Origin: Pachypanchax playfairii
Lineage: Eukaryota; Chordata; Actinopteri; Cyprinodontiformes; Aplocheilidae
DNA: 64,000 nucleotides
NCBI GenBank assembly: GCA_006937955.1
Contig: SSNP01000015.1
Coordinates: forward strand, 6,603,267-6,667,266
Reading direction: 5' to 3'
This document shows positions 32,639 to 47,900 of the stretch, piece by piece. Numbering within the stretch: the stretch's first letter is position 1; the number at the start of each line of letters is the position of its first letter. A program made the translations under genes and the position numbers. The notes beneath the pieces are model-generated. The model saw only the letters and a list, made by a program, of their open reading frames with translations. It ran no database searches and was not told the DNA's origin.

Positions 32639-35600
32639 ATGGCGCTTGACGGTAAGTAGGCCATTAACGTTTCTCTCTGTGTAATTAAGTTTATCTGTAA
32701 CTGTAACTTGACAGCGGTGAAATCTGTGAGCGTTAAACGGACTTTCCCGTCAGTAGTTTGGTTCTGGTTCCGGTTGCAGTGATTGAAAGCGGGTTTAAAA
32801 AGCCAGTGATTTTCCGTGAGGGAGCTGTTTGTAACGGTGGTGCTGAACTGAGCTCCGTCCCGTTAACACTGATTTCCTGCCTGCTGCTTGTTTCAAACCC
32901 GGTTCTGAGTAAATACTCAGATTTAGCCTTGAAAGCTTTGGTTCAGATTTATAACTGGTTATTCTTCATGGTGGATGTTTACTGGCTTTGAGTTGTGGAT
33001 TTTATTTCATTTATCTTCTCGTTCTGGATGAGATTTGCTCGTCAGCTGCGATCATATCTGTTTGACGGAGTTATTTGTTGACTTGATCAATTTGAATGTG
33101 ATGTGATTGAAAGACACTAATTTGAGCTGCTTGTCTTGAATCACAGTCTCCTCACAGAACATCACTTCTTATTGGGCCAATAATCCGGGCCATGTTTCTG
33201 CTCCAGGTAAGACTAACTTCCAGAAATGTTCAGCCAGTAAATGTGTTAAATTGTTCTAGAGGAAAAGGGGGAGATATTGTTCCAGGAGGAATGCAGGACA
33301 TCAGAGTTCACCTCCAGAAAACAGCACAGGGATATTGGACTCCGGTTATGGACCACCTGCTGTCCGCTGGGTTCTGTTGATCTCACTTGTCAAATTGAGA
33401 CATAAATTGAGTCTGAGTGACATCAGTTTTAACAGGATGGAGAAAGTTTCAGAGCTCTGGCAGCTGTTTGTGTTTGGTTGTTGTTGTGATGCAGAATCTG
33501 AGGATTCTGAAACTCGGTTATGGTTTGGATTTTTGGTGTTGTGTCTCAGTTCCACACCTCACCTGTGATACAGCTGACCTCTAACCTCAGCGTCCACCTG
33601 GCAGCATTGCACGGGAGCTGTGAGTCTGACTGACGTCCAGAGGCTGGACTATGCTGGGAGGCTGTGTTTGTTTCTGTACTCAGCAAACATCACGAGGCGT
33701 CACAAAATAGACTCATCTCTGGCATTTTAAGGACAAAACCTCTCAGCTGTCATTTGATGTACATCATTTAAAGAAGCCACTCCATTAAAAAGTTTTTTCT
33801 GAGGTTTCTGTTGAATATTTTAGCTCCACAGGTGTTCTTACCTTCATAGTGGGTGTGAAAACAGGTCAACAACTTCTCTTTCAGTTTTTATCTCTCAAAC
33901 TACGCAGGTGGAGATAAAACCCGAGTTCGACTGGCCGGTACTTGTTACATCACAACTCCTTTGCTCATTAGTATTCATCAGCTCCCGCAGACCACGCCTA
34001 GCATGCTGCTGGCTAAAAGCTGTAGCATAAACACATATCAAACTGGAAGAGAGAACGTCTGCTGTTGCCATGCGCAGCGGGGCAGGAAACAGTATACCTT
34101 GCTCTCATAGGCTAGTTTGTTGGCCAGTCTGAGTCCAGCAAATTCAAATAATGAATATTAATTAGTTACAGCCCGAAGCCTGACGAATCTTCATTCAGAC
34201 AGATTGAAAGGTCTGTTAATCAGTGTTTTCTAATGTTTTTTAGATATAAAATGTTTCATATTACAGGTTAATACTTAAAGGTGGGATATGGAATATTTTC
34301 ATTAAAAGCAATATTTTTAACAAAATAATGTCTCCACTGGGTGTTTAGAGGGTTGTAGAATGAAAATACGGCATTTCCTTTAAAAATTATATTTGAAGTA
34401 AAATATTATAAAATATTAATTTTGACGGGCACGACGTTGGCATTTTGTTTACATCTACCAGCCAATAGCTGGCAGAGCAGCGGGCACCATTTTGGGTTGC
34501 CTAATACCGTAAATAATCCAGCACAGTGAGGCTGGTACTGTGGAGTCTGCAGGTCAAGCAGCTGGAAGCACCGGGGACATGTGGTGATTATATACCTTAT
34601 TTGCTTGCCATAGTGGGTTTCCTCTGGGGTTTCCCATGTGATGAGCAAATTCTGTGTGGAAAGTTTTAATAGCAGCTATTAGCAGCTAGCTAACACGTAG
34701 CTACATGTTGCTGAAGCGGATGAGCGCTTCGGGCCACTTTTTTGACTGGAAGACACACCACGGAGGATTTTATTGCTTTTTTATATTTTATTGGATAAGT
34801 GGGGCGTGCAGGATGGTGTGTGGGGAGGACAGAGGATCTTAAGAGGGACTGCAGGAAGTTTTGGAGCCGCGGGAAAACTATGAACTCTTTGCCACGGACT
34901 GAATCGATGACTGAGCTTCAAACAGGTAGGAGCTGCTTTTATCAGAGTCAGTGTGTGATCAGTGGGACTGGAGAACATGATTAGTGAACTGAACTCATGA
35001 TATTTTATTGTCCTGCTTGGATCGGGGATCCGAGTGGGTTTGGTGAGGAATATTGGTCGACCTGAGCATCAGAGCGCGCGCGGGGGGGAGGGGGGTTAAC
35101 GAGCCTGGCACCCAGATGGCTGAAGGCTTTGTGCCGTGTTATTCTGTTCCAAGTTCCATATACCACCTTTAAGAAATAACCACAAAGTCTTGAAATTTGT
35201 GTGAAATGGTCTCTTTAAAAAACACAGGTTTGTCTTCGGCTCAGTGTGTGAGTTCTGGTTCTGACTCCTCTGCAGGTTTTCAAGGACTAACTGCTCATCT
35301 GTCCTGACTGAGTTAAATAGATTTAAACTGTTTGTAGAACATTAAGTTAATTCTTGCTTCTCACTGTGATGTTTCTGTTTGTTTGGAAATGAGAACCTGG
35401 AGGTCACTGAGGCTAATATGATGCTTTATTCTTAATGTGAAACTGTTTCCTGTTTTCTCCATAAATCAGGAGGTTTCAGTGTCATAGACGGTTTTCAATG
35501 GAGCGGTACAAGATGGATTTTTGTGGGTTTGGAAAACTCCAAATCTCACGAGAATCCATCTTGCAGCGAAAGGCTACAGGACAGGGTTCAGGATCGGGTT

Positions 35601-38600
35601 CGGGATCGTGTTTGGGACCGTGTTCAGGACCGTGTTCGGGACAGGGTTCAGGATCGGGTTGTAAAAGACAGATACATTTTCTAACATCATGCTGTTTGCA
35701 GGCAGAGTGAGGTAGAACACTGTATATTTGAGTTTACAGCTCAGCTGTTTGGTAAGCTGACTAATCTTTGATGTGTTCTGTATCCTCTGGGAGCTAATTG
35801 GCTTAGCTGGAGCTTATGTTGCAGTCAGTCCCTGCTGCCTTCCACAGAGACACAGCGGACATGTTTCATAAACAGCCTGATTTAGCTCTAATGTTCCCTC
35901 TAACAGACCTAACAAAGGATGGAAGGATTCTGGTGTGACATTTGTTTCATAAATGAGTTATTGGTTCTGATGAGAGGATCTGAAGCTACAGACATTTCAG
36001 GACTTCTAAATGTCAGATTCAAGTAGCTGAATTAATATTTCTTGTAAGTTTTTATTTCTATCTGGTAGTTTTACAGTTTAGAACATCTTCAGTTTATTTA
36101 CAGCAGAAGTTTGATTCTTTGTGTTAGTTTTGTCTTCCTCCTGACCTCTGATTGGTCGATACCACAGTCGGGTCTGTTTCTTTCTTTGGAGCGGCCTCAG
36201 TTCATCCATCTTTTCTAAACCAGCCCCGTTGGCCTCAGAAGCCTGACTAAAGGGGACGACTGGAGGAGACTCCTTAAAGAAACTGGGACAAGCCCTAAAA
36301 ATTCTTCTGACCTGGCCCAGACGTCTGTATGAGGAAAGACTGCAAAGCCTCAGACGTCACCTGGATGTGTGTTGCAGAAACGAGACACACTCCCTGGTGA
36401 CATTTAAAGAGCGAGACACAGGAAGTCACAAACAGTTCTATTGATCAAAACTGGTGCTTCACATCGATTACTGTCAGGCTGAAGGGGAGAACATCTCCAG
36501 TGTTTAATGAACTAACAGGATCAAATGTAAAAATTATTTATTTGTTTAGATGAACAAACAAAGATCCAAATCTGAGTGCAGATTCCAGCTGAACTTCCAG
36601 CTTCTGGTCCAAAAAGCATCAGTGTGCTGTATTTAAAGAACACACGGTAAAAAAGTTATATTTGCATGTTGTGTGTTGAATAAAGGAGGCGTGAAGAGCT
36701 CAGTGAGCTTCCTCCCACACACAGCTGCTGCATCGATCTGCTGGACGTTTGTTAGAACTCTGAAACCCTCGTCATGTAGATTCAAACTCATCAGGTTTTC
36801 TATATGTATTCAAGAACTTCTGAAAGCCGAGGTCCAGCTGATGGTTCTGCATGTGGGGATTCTGATTCTAAATTAATGATTTTAGCACATTTGCTCTTTA
36901 TATGTTATTAAACAGTCTTTCTTTTTAAATAACTGTGTTTTCAGATCCTGCCTAATCCTTCAGTGTATAGCTGATGATGGGATGAAGGTTGGGAGTCACT
37001 TTATGCATTTATATGGCTGACATTGTCTGTTTAGATGCTATCGGGTTTTGGCAGTCTGATTTCAGAGTCCCTCGGTGTCTGAGCTGTTTGAAGGCTCCAC
37101 CTGTAGCAGAACCTGTAGCACAGAGACTGGAAGACCTTCAGAGGTGTGAGTAATCTGTGTGTGGAGGCCTGACTGATCCAGGCTAAGCTCTCAGGGTGAA
37201 TAACACACGCATGATGTAATCAAACTGACTGCAGCTGCAGATAAACTCTGTAGAAAGTCATTGTTCAAACATCTGAGTAAAATGTGACATTCCATCTTCA
37301 TACATGACTTCAACTATTTGGCAAATAAAAATCAAATAAAGTTTTTCTGAGTTCAGAAACATCCATGAATCCCAGCGTGAGCTCAGAACATTCACTAGTT
37401 GTCATGAATCTAGTCGAGCTACTTGTTTTTAGCAGTGGTTTGTCTCTGGTCATTTCCTGTTTAGTTACTTCCTGTAGTCATGGTTAATTTACTGATCCCG
37501 TATCTTTCCCTGATCTGGGACTATATGAGCCACAGACCCACAGTACCGCTATTTTAGTGGCAGATGATTTGTTAACAAGCATCCAGCGTCGTCTGTCACA
37601 GTCTTGTTCTCACACAACGTATCGACCGTTTCTTCCTCGCCATCGACCTCGCCTGACCCTTGGGATTATTCTTGCTGAGTTATGATTCTCTGGATTTCTA
37701 ACCCTAACCCTGCCGGCCTCCCACTGGACATAAGTGCGTTCTTGTTATTGACCGAATGACCAGACCTGAGATCAGGTTACGGATTGGACTGGACACGCTA
37801 CAGTGATTTATCATCACGAAGAGGAGGCGGAGTTTAACATCTTGTTCCTCTCCAACGCTGTTTTTCAGATCAGAACCTAGCTTCACTACCTGTATGCCTT
37901 CAGTTCTGGGTGTCCCCTGGACCGCACAGGCTCATGCACCTCACCTGAAGGAGACGCCACCTGCGGCTCACCTTTCCTCCACTCGCTCACAGACTGGAGC
38001 GTTCGCCACTTTACATGAACGCTTCTCCTAAGATCTGATGTACTGTACCAGAACCATTTTGTTTTTACAAGTCTCTAGTTTTCTATCGCAGTGGACGAGT
38101 GTTTATCAGCCCCAAAGATCCTATGTGCTGACCTCTCACTCTGTGCAGTTTTAATAAAATCCTAAACGTATTTTTGCTTCCTGGTCGTTGCACGTTTGAG
38201 TCCAGTTCATCACACTAATGTAGGATTATTTTGTTTAAATAAGGGACCTCCAGTAATAATAAACATATTTTATCTAGTTTGATATTTTGTTGCTCTCATC
38301 AAATTTTAGGTTTGTTTATATTTGAATAACCTTGAAAGTGAGTCTTCAAAACTTGGAAAATCATCGATGATTTTTCAAAATAAAACTGTAGATTAGAGTG
38401 AATAAATTACAGGTTTATTTCTGTCCAGCTGTTCTTGTTTAGAAAGTCTGGGTTGTTTTCAGTATCGTTCTGCATCAGAGAGCATAAACTAGAATGAAAC
38501 ATCATTTCTCTGCTTCCAGCTCGTCGTCACACACTGAATCAGAAACATTAACTGTAACTGAGACCAGCAGAAGATCAGACTTTATGTTTTAGACTCGCCA

Positions 38601-41600
38601 CAGCTGACAGTCTCCATCTGGTCTCTGTCTATAATATTCAGTCTCAGTGTGTCTGAACATGTTTTACTGTCTTTTGTTTCCTCCATCACACGTGGCTCAT
38701 CGAACCTGCATTGTCTTTCTAGGTGGCGAGCGTCACTGTGGAGTTCATGAGCTGATCTGCGTCAGAAAAGGTAGGGCAGATCAGAGCTTTGGGAGGTTGA
38801 CCTCTGACCCCTGCACCTAACCTCCTGTTCCATCAGTGTTCATCACATGGTTCTGTTGAATGACTCTGTGTTCTGCTTGTTGTCCTGACGGAGACTGAAG
38901 CTGTTTGATATGAAACAAACAGCAGTTTAAAGCTGCGTCTCGTTCTGTTGTTGAATTAAAAATGAGCCACTCCATTAAAGTTTTATTTTACAGTCTGGTC
39001 TGTAAAATCGCTGCATTTAAACTCACCTTTTGTAAATAAATACATATAATTCTTTATGACGCGGAGGAGAAGATCCATACTGTGTGTTAATGTGTTAAAC
39101 ACACCAGAAGAGGTGATTAAAATAAATATATTCCGAAGTGTCGACTCGTCGTTTTCAGAGAAATGACATTTTAAAACACAGCTGAGGCTTTTAGCAGCTG
39201 AGTGACCGGTTGTGTAACTGTGTCCTTTCTAACTGCAGATTGTGTTTTTTGTCGGTTTATCTCGGAGGTGTGTGTTTGTGTGGACTCACAGTTGGTGTTG
39301 TGTTTCAGAGCATGGTGTGGGAGTGGGAGTGGGTGTGCTGAGAGTTCTTCTGGGCTGCCTGTGGAGTTTGTGTGGGTTTCTTTGTGCTTCTGAGATGCTT
39401 TTTGACATTGAACATAGCAACCGTTTCCATGCAGACGGAACTAAAAATGAGCACAAGCACGTGTTGACGGACGCCGTGTTTGACAGCTGCAGGATTTTAG
39501 TGTTTTCTACAGTTAATAAATATTGAAAGCAGCAGGGTCGGATGTGGTTTTCCAGTCCGTCATCCGTCTCCGAGGATCTCTAAGTGCTTTCTGCTCCATC
39601 TGAGCCTCGCTGTCAGTCAGCTGGTCTGAGGGCTTCAGCACGCCTCTGTTTTCCTTTTAGAACATGTCGAGTATCAGATCCGTCAGTCTTCATTCAGTTC
39701 TAACCAGGATGAGGATTCTGTGACTCCAGTTTTAATTTCCTGTTAGAAGAATCTGTCTGATGGAGGATCTGAGCAGGGTAGACATTCTATCTGTGCAGGT
39801 CTGTCAGAAACCAGTTTGTTCTAAAAACATCCTTCAGTTCTCTAAAAGCACCGAGTTCATTCAAACAGAACCGAGTTCCTCTGTGAAACGTAAAACATGA
39901 AGTCTAAGTGTTTATGTAATCGCCTTCCAGATTCCTCACATTCATGTGATTTAACTGCAGCATTTAGACCTAATCCAAAACATGCTGGTCCACTCCAGAT
40001 TAAAACCTGATTCAGTCCAGATTAAACTCCTGATCTAGTGCTATTGAAACATCTTGATTCAGTTTTTCTTTGGACTTTGGGTGGTTTTCACTCAGATTCA
40101 GTCCTCCTACCTGCTTGACACACCCCCCCCCACACACATACACACACACGCGCACACCTTTTACAGGTGACATGAAGCAGGTATAATTTATTCAGGATGA
40201 AAGGGGCGGGGCTCAGACTTCCTTCTCTTGGCTGAGATGTTATTTTTCTGTTACTTCCTGATTCTCAGACAGTTCAAAGTTCTGAACTCGTTAGATCAAA
40301 GTTGATCTCAGTTAGAATCATCTGGCAGATTATTGTTGGATTGATGACGCATCAGAGGAGTCTGGAGACTGAGTCTGGTAATCTGATTACACGTGGGCGT
40401 CATGCAGCAGCAGCATGGTCTCTGCAGTCCATCCTCACACCTCCATCCTCTCTGCAGTCGGACAGTCGCTGCTTTTTTACTCACAATCATGAAAACGTTT
40501 GTACCGATATTTATATCTGAAGGATTTCTCACATACAACAGGAAGGACAGACGGTTTTATCAAACAAGTTCACGTTTGTGGAGCCTAAAATCTGAGTGCT
40601 TTCACTGAAACCATGACAAACCTCAGCTTTACACAAAACAAAGTTTCTTATTTTTTGTCATTTAAAGGTTTTTTTGCCACATTGTTCTTTCTTCTTCTTG
40701 TGTAACAAAGCTGTCGACTCTTCCAGTGATTCATCAGTCTGTCCCACGCGTGTTATCTGAAGGTTATTCTCAGTGTTTTAATGGCTCACAGCTGATTTGG
40801 GTAATAAAAATGAAAGTTAGACCACGCAGCGTTTCCAGCAGCTTTCACCAGTTTTTATGATATAAAGAGAAAAACCAGAATAGACAGATTGTGTTTAGAC
40901 TTGTTGTTAATGTTGTTAAATGTTTCAGTGGATCTCTGTGAAGACTTTTTTCCTGGTTGGGAATTATCCTGAACAGATTTTGTCCTGCTCCCTCTGTCAT
41001 GTGAATATTTGAGTCAGTTCTTTTTGGATAACACGTCTGTCTCACGTCAACATGTGACCCAACAATGTGAGAGGAGGCAGGAACGTGTAAGAATCTGTCC
41101 CCTTAAAGACATCATTACCAGTTAAACCATAAATACAAATGTTAGCATCAAATCTCTTCTGTTCCGCTTCACACTCTGACAGGGTTAAAGTATATTAACC
41201 TTCTTTAAAGGGTTCGTTATAACACCAAAACACGTGTGTGTGACACATATCAACAACAAACCTACGTTTCTAAACCCTGATATGTCAGACGGTCATGGTG
41301 ATGACGGAGGATTTCTGGTTAAAGTAGTTTGTTAGACTAGAAGCAGCATCCCTGTGATATCTTCTCCACGTAGCCGATGGAAGGTCACTCGTGAGCTCAA
41401 GGTCACGCGTGTGTAACGTTGTGGTTACGTCTGCTGCGTCTCCGATGACATTTACATTAAACCGAACGCAGTCTGCTGATGTGTGACGGTTTGTGTTGCG
41501 TTTAATTGGATTTGGCTCATCTGTGTGTGTGTCTGGAATCTGAAGTGATGGTGCACCTGAATCCGTTACCATGACAACAAACAGGTTGTGTCTCCACAGA

Positions 41601-41958
41601 TGCGTCCTCTCACCGTCTGTCTCCGTCCGGTTACCTGCGTGTTCTGATGTGTTGGTAATAGTTTGAGTCTGAGGGCGTTCGGTTAAAAAACATGTTTGAT
41701 TATTTATAGTTAAACAAATAAAACCTCCACATGCAAAACTGAAAATAAGCAGTTTGTTTGACAGAGTGAGATTCTTTAATGAAACACTGTGTGTGTGTGA
41801 CCCAGTTTCTCCAGAGGTCCTGGGGTTTCTGACAGCCATCGCGCTCTTCATCATCCTCATGACGTTCCTCTTCTGGTACCTCAACAACAAGTTGGCACTG
41901 GAGAACCCAGGAAGCCTTCAGTGCCTTGATGACTTCAGGAAAACCACCGAGCTGCAGG
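32639..41958 (+). CDS. syt14: syt14 exons 1-3, N terminus and membrane anchor
   Basis: Exon 1 contributes only ATG GCG CTT GAC G before gtaagt at 32652. Exon 2 (38723-38770) adds GGERHCGVHELICVRK and exon 3 (41806-41958) the SPEVLGFLTAIALF membrane segment and LENPGSLQCLDDFRKTTELQ. The phases (1, 1, 1) agree throughout. The tiny first exon and 6.1-kb first intron mean the gene start would be missed by most ORF-based scans. Confidence 0.88.
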
Positions 41959-44900
41959 GTGAGTCTGATTTGGGATTTTCAACTAAAAGTGTGTGAACGG
42001 AACCTGAACCCAGTTAAACGTGACGCTCCAACAAAAAGACAGTTCAAGCTGCAGGTTTGTGTTGTAGAAACAGCTGATTAATGCAGCACATGTCTGAATT
42101 ATTCTGGAGGTTTAACTTCATGTTTTCTGAGAGTTTTTTTTTTTACCTGAATAGAATTTAAATCCGAAAAGTAAAAGGAGACATTTTCTGCCAAGATGTT
42201 TAAACATTGTATGTTGTATGATAATCTAAAGATGCTGCAGTCATTCTTCTGATATGATATTTTGTTTTTAAGCTGAATAAATTTATTGTTGCATTTAGAG
42301 ACAGAGAAAAGATTTGGACAGTTTTTAAAGCGTTGCTGCTCCCTGCTGGAGATAAATCAACACTACAAGTATCTGTTCCTCATAACGAAGCTGCTGCTGC
42401 TGCTTAGATCATTATTTAAGCTTTATATTCTTCATTTAATAATTCACCTTGAAAATGGGTCATATTTAAAAGACAATGTAACCATTCAGTAATTTTATAG
42501 ATAATTTTGATTTGGTTTTCAGGAATTTACACTTTATAAAACACATTTTAAAGTGTTTGTATAACTTTTATTTATTTTTTTATTACTATCAATGGTTTTG
42601 TTGTGTATTGATGGTGCATTCAGTTCCTAACAGAAATTTGGATTTTTGACATTTAGCTTTAAGAATGTAAAGAACAATAACATTTTGGTTGTTCTTGTCA
42701 AGGTAAAAAAAAATTACAAACAACTATCAGGGTTGTGTTCTTCATGTAAAGTAAAATGATAAACTTTTAATTTGAAAGTCTGAACTGCTCACAGACGCTC
42801 AGAGGTCGACTTCAGACGTGCAGCAACAAGCTCCGAGGCGTAAAGTTCATTTGAATTTGAGATAAAACTTTTTATTCTTGATCTAAAGAAGCAGCTGAAC
42901 TTGTTTTTTTTTGTCTTGGATCTGTTTCACCTTCATCAGTTCTGCTCGCTGGCTCAGAGTTCCAGGGTTTTAAGATGTTGTTGATACAAAAGCTTGAAAT
43001 GTACCTGTACAACATGTACCTGTGGGGATCTCATCACCTGTACAGAGTCAGTGCAGATTTCTTTTAAGAAGCAGATCTGTGCCCGTCCGCCTCATGTCAT
43101 CTTATCTCTGTCTTCTGACAGACAAGGCCTCCTCTGAGGCGGACCTGCAGGACTCCTCATCGGACAGCGAGGACGAGCTGATGGGTCAGTATCAGGAAGC
43201 TGTCACTCGCTCCCAAGGCCTCCGCGGAGGAGCCAAAGCAGCCCGTAATGCTAAACTGTCAGGAGGTTTCCGCTGGGAGAGCCGACAGAAGTACAGCCCT
43301 CTGACTGCTGGCTACGACGGTTACAGCAGCGAGGCCTCGGCTGATGATGGTAGGTCCTCAGCAGTCACTGTTGTGTAAACATCCACATGTTTGAGCACAA
43401 CAGTAAAATGATATCAAACATAAGAGCTGATGTTTCCTTCTGATCATCACAGTAAACCTGAGAAAAACCCACAAACACAAAGTGATGCAGCTGTCAGTTA
43501 ATCCAGAGAGGTGATCAAAGCAGAGCTTCTGCTCAGCACACTCTCCGTGGGAGGGTTGAGAACAGTCAACTGTCTGCATAATCCTCACAGCTGCAGCAGC
43601 ACACTTTCTCTTTCATCCACAGATATCAGTTTGCAGACTTCTTAGAACCGTAACGCTGTCGTAAACTTTACATTTTGTTTATTTAGATTAAATCACCGGC
43701 AGACCGACAGCGTGTCCGTTAAACTGCTCGTCCTCTGTATTCAATCGTTTGAGTTTCAGACTCATGATAAAAAACATTTTGTCTGTGAATCCGGTTTGTA
43801 CCAGTTTTATGTTCTGTAAAGTCTTTAAGATCCATGACAGTTATTGTTTTAATGTGCAGCTCAGGGATGGATGCTGCACCGCAGCTTGTTGTTATGCAGC
43901 CAGAGTCTCTGGGTGATTTCAGAACATGTAGCTCGTTATAAGAAATAATCCCACGTACAGAAACAAGAACGGTTTCTCTGATCATTAAGAATAAAAACTT
44001 GTCTTGTTAAAGAGCATCAGATTGGGATTTTATTTTTATTTGATTCGTTCTGCGTGACCTCTGACGACCTCAGACACCTTCACGTTTAATAAACTGAAAC
44101 TAGAGAGAAAAAAGTAAAATAAGTCAGTAAATAAACACAATGTTCTCGTCTTTTCTCTTGTTTGTGGTTCTCCTGTATGACATTACATCATAGGTCTGTC
44201 TGCTTGTTTCCAGCTTCATGTCAGCTGTTCTGCTGCATGTGGTTCCTCTGATGTTCTCCTGACTCTTTACACCAGGCTGAATGTGACAACAATATAAAAT
44301 ATTTTATTATAAATCCTCCAGGGTGTTTATATGTACCGATTCCAGATTCTTTAAAGCTCTGGATCATGACATGATGATGATGATTTGTAACTCTGAGCGC
44401 AGTAATCTGGTCGGTGAGGAGACGTAAACACTTCTGTCCTCTTGTAGCTTCATGCTGATTGGAAACACTGGAGCTTCATTATTTTCCTCCCTGTGGTACG
44501 ACTTTGATAGTTTCTCTCCCAGCACGGCATCATGGATCAGCATCGACGTCTCAGCACTGACAATAAATCGTCTTCTTTCCAAAACAGGGAAATCTGATCA
44601 GATTGTTTCTCTAGTTTTCTTTGACAGCTGGAGGATTTTGATTTAATTTCAAACAGACTCTCTTAAAGCTTGATGCTGTTTGTAATATTTCTCTCGATGC
44701 TGCTGCTTGTCTGTCAGAGGATGAAGAGTTTTATCCTCAGGACATTCGTATGTATTATACATGAGCAGAAATGTGCTGGAGCTGCAGAATCAAGGAGACA
44801 ATGTGCTGCAGTGGTTCTGCTCAGCACAACAAATCACAGAGGAAGCAGAACCAATCAGAAGATCTGGACCGCTTGCTGTCGGCGCTCACTGTGACCACTA

Positions 44901-47900
44901 GATGATGATAGAGTCCCACAGCAGCCTGGTGCAACGGGACCACGGCTCTGCAGGACTAGAACGGGTTTATTTATGTCTCATAAGATTTTGTTTAGACTCA
45001 GAAATGAGGAGTTTTAAATGTAGATGATCATGTCGAGCATCTTTATACTAACATCAGCTGAACAGCTCGACTGTTTCATGTTTGTTACATATAAATTCTG
45101 TTAGGGATGTAAATGATCTGAGTGTGTTTACCTCCTGGTTTGTTTGTTTGTCTTATTTATATCCAAAAGAGTGAAATTACCAACAGCTGCTTTACAGCTT
45201 TAGGAGTGGATCCTCCTTTTCTTACCTGGTTTAAACTCTGTTACACACTTTATTAGCTCTTACTAGATCTGTCACTGACCTTTCACCCCATTACTGATAA
45301 ATACTGATGCTGAAACTACAGATCACCTTGAGACCAGGTGAGTTTTCTCCTTCATGTAGTCGAGGAAGAAGAACCAGAAAATACAGCTGCTCTCATTTCT
45401 CACCTCAGATGTTTCTACCAGCTTCACAGGCAAGATTAAAAATAACTGTTATCCCACTTTAAGAAACAAAGAAAGCCCAACCAGCCAGCAGAGAGGGGAT
45501 AACGCTCTGTGAAGCAGGGCTGAGTTAGACGTGAGGAGGGATGGTAACCATCCCAATTAAAAGGCTGAAGAAAAGAGCAGCGCAGCTTCCATCAAATCAA
45601 CCGCCCCCGGCTCAGCAGGGAAAAAGCAGCTCAAAATGGATTTGCTCCTTTTATCAAGCCCTCCATGACACTTAGTTAAGACTCCTTTGCCTCCATCCTG
45701 CCGCTGATATGTGCCACTTTGAGCTGGAGCCTCACTTACATTATTAAGAGTGAAAGTTTCAAGAAGTTGGAAGAATGTGTTGGAGGAAATTACGTCATCA
45801 GTGTTGACTTTCTTTTCTAGAAGTTATCAGAGTTTCTCTCTCTCCTTCCTCAACTTCTTTTCCTCTTCATCTTTTGTTTTCTTTGTTGTCTTTGCAAGAG
45901 GCTGGGTTTAAAGCCTTCCAGAGTCCCTCAGGGAGTATTTTCATCCGCTGCTCAATTTTCGTGAATCCAAATTTTACAATGAAGGAAGATTTGAGACTGT
46001 AGCTGACGACATTATTCTTTGTGGGTGGAACAGAAACGTTCAGTATCGTGTTAGTCTGTGTATTCTAACTGAAACATTTAAAACAGATGAAGGAATATTT
46101 AATGTTTTAATTAGACTGTGCTGTAATGATGATGTGTGAGAAGAGGCTGACAGGATGAACATCCTCAGAGTCAAACTGTGTTAGAGTTTAAAAGGAAACT
46201 GAGTAAATGTTTCATATGATTTAGTTTAGAATTCAGAATCACACAAAGAGGTTTTATGTTCACGTATTCTATATTTTAATTTAAACCTGTGAAATTTTTA
46301 CACTAAAAGTTTATAATCTAATTTCTATTAACTATTTTTTTAATTGATTTTAGAAGAATAAAATGTTTAAGATAATTGTTTATTTTTTAAAGTTTGAACC
46401 ACTTGTTGGATCTCAGGTTGAAACATCAGGGGTCATGGCCCTTTAATTCTAAAGCATTTTAACAGAAATCATAAATAGATTCTAACGTTGGTTGTTGAAT
46501 ATTTGTGTTTAATAAATGACTTAATTTAGTTGAATCAGGAATCGTTGTGTTAAATCTGAAGAGTTTGTGATTCTTCCTCCACTAAATCGTTTTTATTTAC
46601 ATGTTCTGGATTTAACCCACTTCACACAACAAGCAGCTGTTTTAGTTTGAATGTTTATTATTGAAAAAGTGCAATAAAAAGACAGAGTAATAAAAGGAGT
46701 GTAATAATCTTGGCTGTGGCCTCAGGGCCTTGAACCATCAACCTTTTTCACTCTGCTAACATTTTGGATCTTTTAGAAAATAAATACAACAAACTTGGTT
46801 AAGGTGATGAGTGTTTGTATAATCATGTGACTGCGGTGACGTCCTTCCAACCAGCTAACTGCATCCAGAGGATGAAACGAACGCCACCTCTGGATGAGCT
46901 TCAGCCGCCTCCCTACCAGGATGAAAACGGTTCTCCGAGGATGTCCTGCACGCTGTCAGACCTGGGCGACGCCAAGTGCGACCTGTCCCAGACCAGCGGC
47001 AGTCCCCTCCTTTCATTTGGGAAGTGTCTGAGTGACGGCAGCGACGGCCAAGAGAGTTACCTCAACAAAGGTTATGAGGAGGATGTTCCCAGTGACAGTA
47101 CAGCTGTCCTCAGCCCAGAGGTAAATACCTGCACTGTAACACCTGATAGTACACCTTGATGCTGCTGCTGTGCATTGAAATGTTACTGGTTTTGTCAGGA
47201 CATGTCGGCTCGAGGGTCAGCTGCACAGCTTCCTAAAGGGTACGAACCAGATCCTATTGCAAAGTACGGCACCCTGGACATCGTGTTCGACTACGACCTG
47301 GAGGAGCAGCAGCTGACCGTCACCATCATGGCCGTGACCGATCTTCCCTCCATCAAACGCACAGGGAACATTTCCTGGCAGGTGCACCTGGTGCTTCTAC
47401 CAACCAAGAAGCAGCGGGCGAAGACTGGCGTCCAGCGAGGTCCGTGTCCCATCTTCACAGAGACGTTTCGCTTCAGCCACGTGGAATCAGAGATGATCAG
47501 CAACTATGCCCTCCGGTTCCGTCTTTACAGTATGAGACGGATGAAGAAGGAGAAGGTGTTTGGAGAAAAGGTGTTCTACCTCACCAAGCTCAACCTTCAG
47601 GGCAAAATGTCTGTGCCGGTCATATTAGAGCCATGCTGTGCGCTCCCGGTAAGGAGGATCACAGGAGCTCAACACCTCATTAATTACACCTGACTGCTCT
47701 TTTATCTGATTGGTTAATATTTACAGATGAAAGTTACCGAGCTTCAGAGAAGATACACACAGGCTGAACTATTTTTGCTTGTAATAAGAAGCATTTATCT
47801 CAGCCAGCTGCAGAAGATGTCGGGTCCTAATGTACAAACAAACATTTAGAACATTCACCACAATTTATTAGAATAAAAATGTAAAATAAAAATAAAAACT

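Larger units (their letters stand above)
32652..38722 (+). other. syt14: syt14 intron 1
   Basis: A 6.1-kb intron. Apart from the MITE at 34279-35168, the 12-bp tandem repeat at 35581-35660 and the LTR-like repeat at 37395-38225, I see no coding exon. 33930-34220 and 36160-36440 look like old repeats but match nothing I can name. Confidence 0.55.

Noticed and set aside
41285..41890. 201-codon minus-strand frame
   Set aside because: It lies opposite syt14 exon 3 and its intron, has no family similarity, and the sense exon is firmly assigned.
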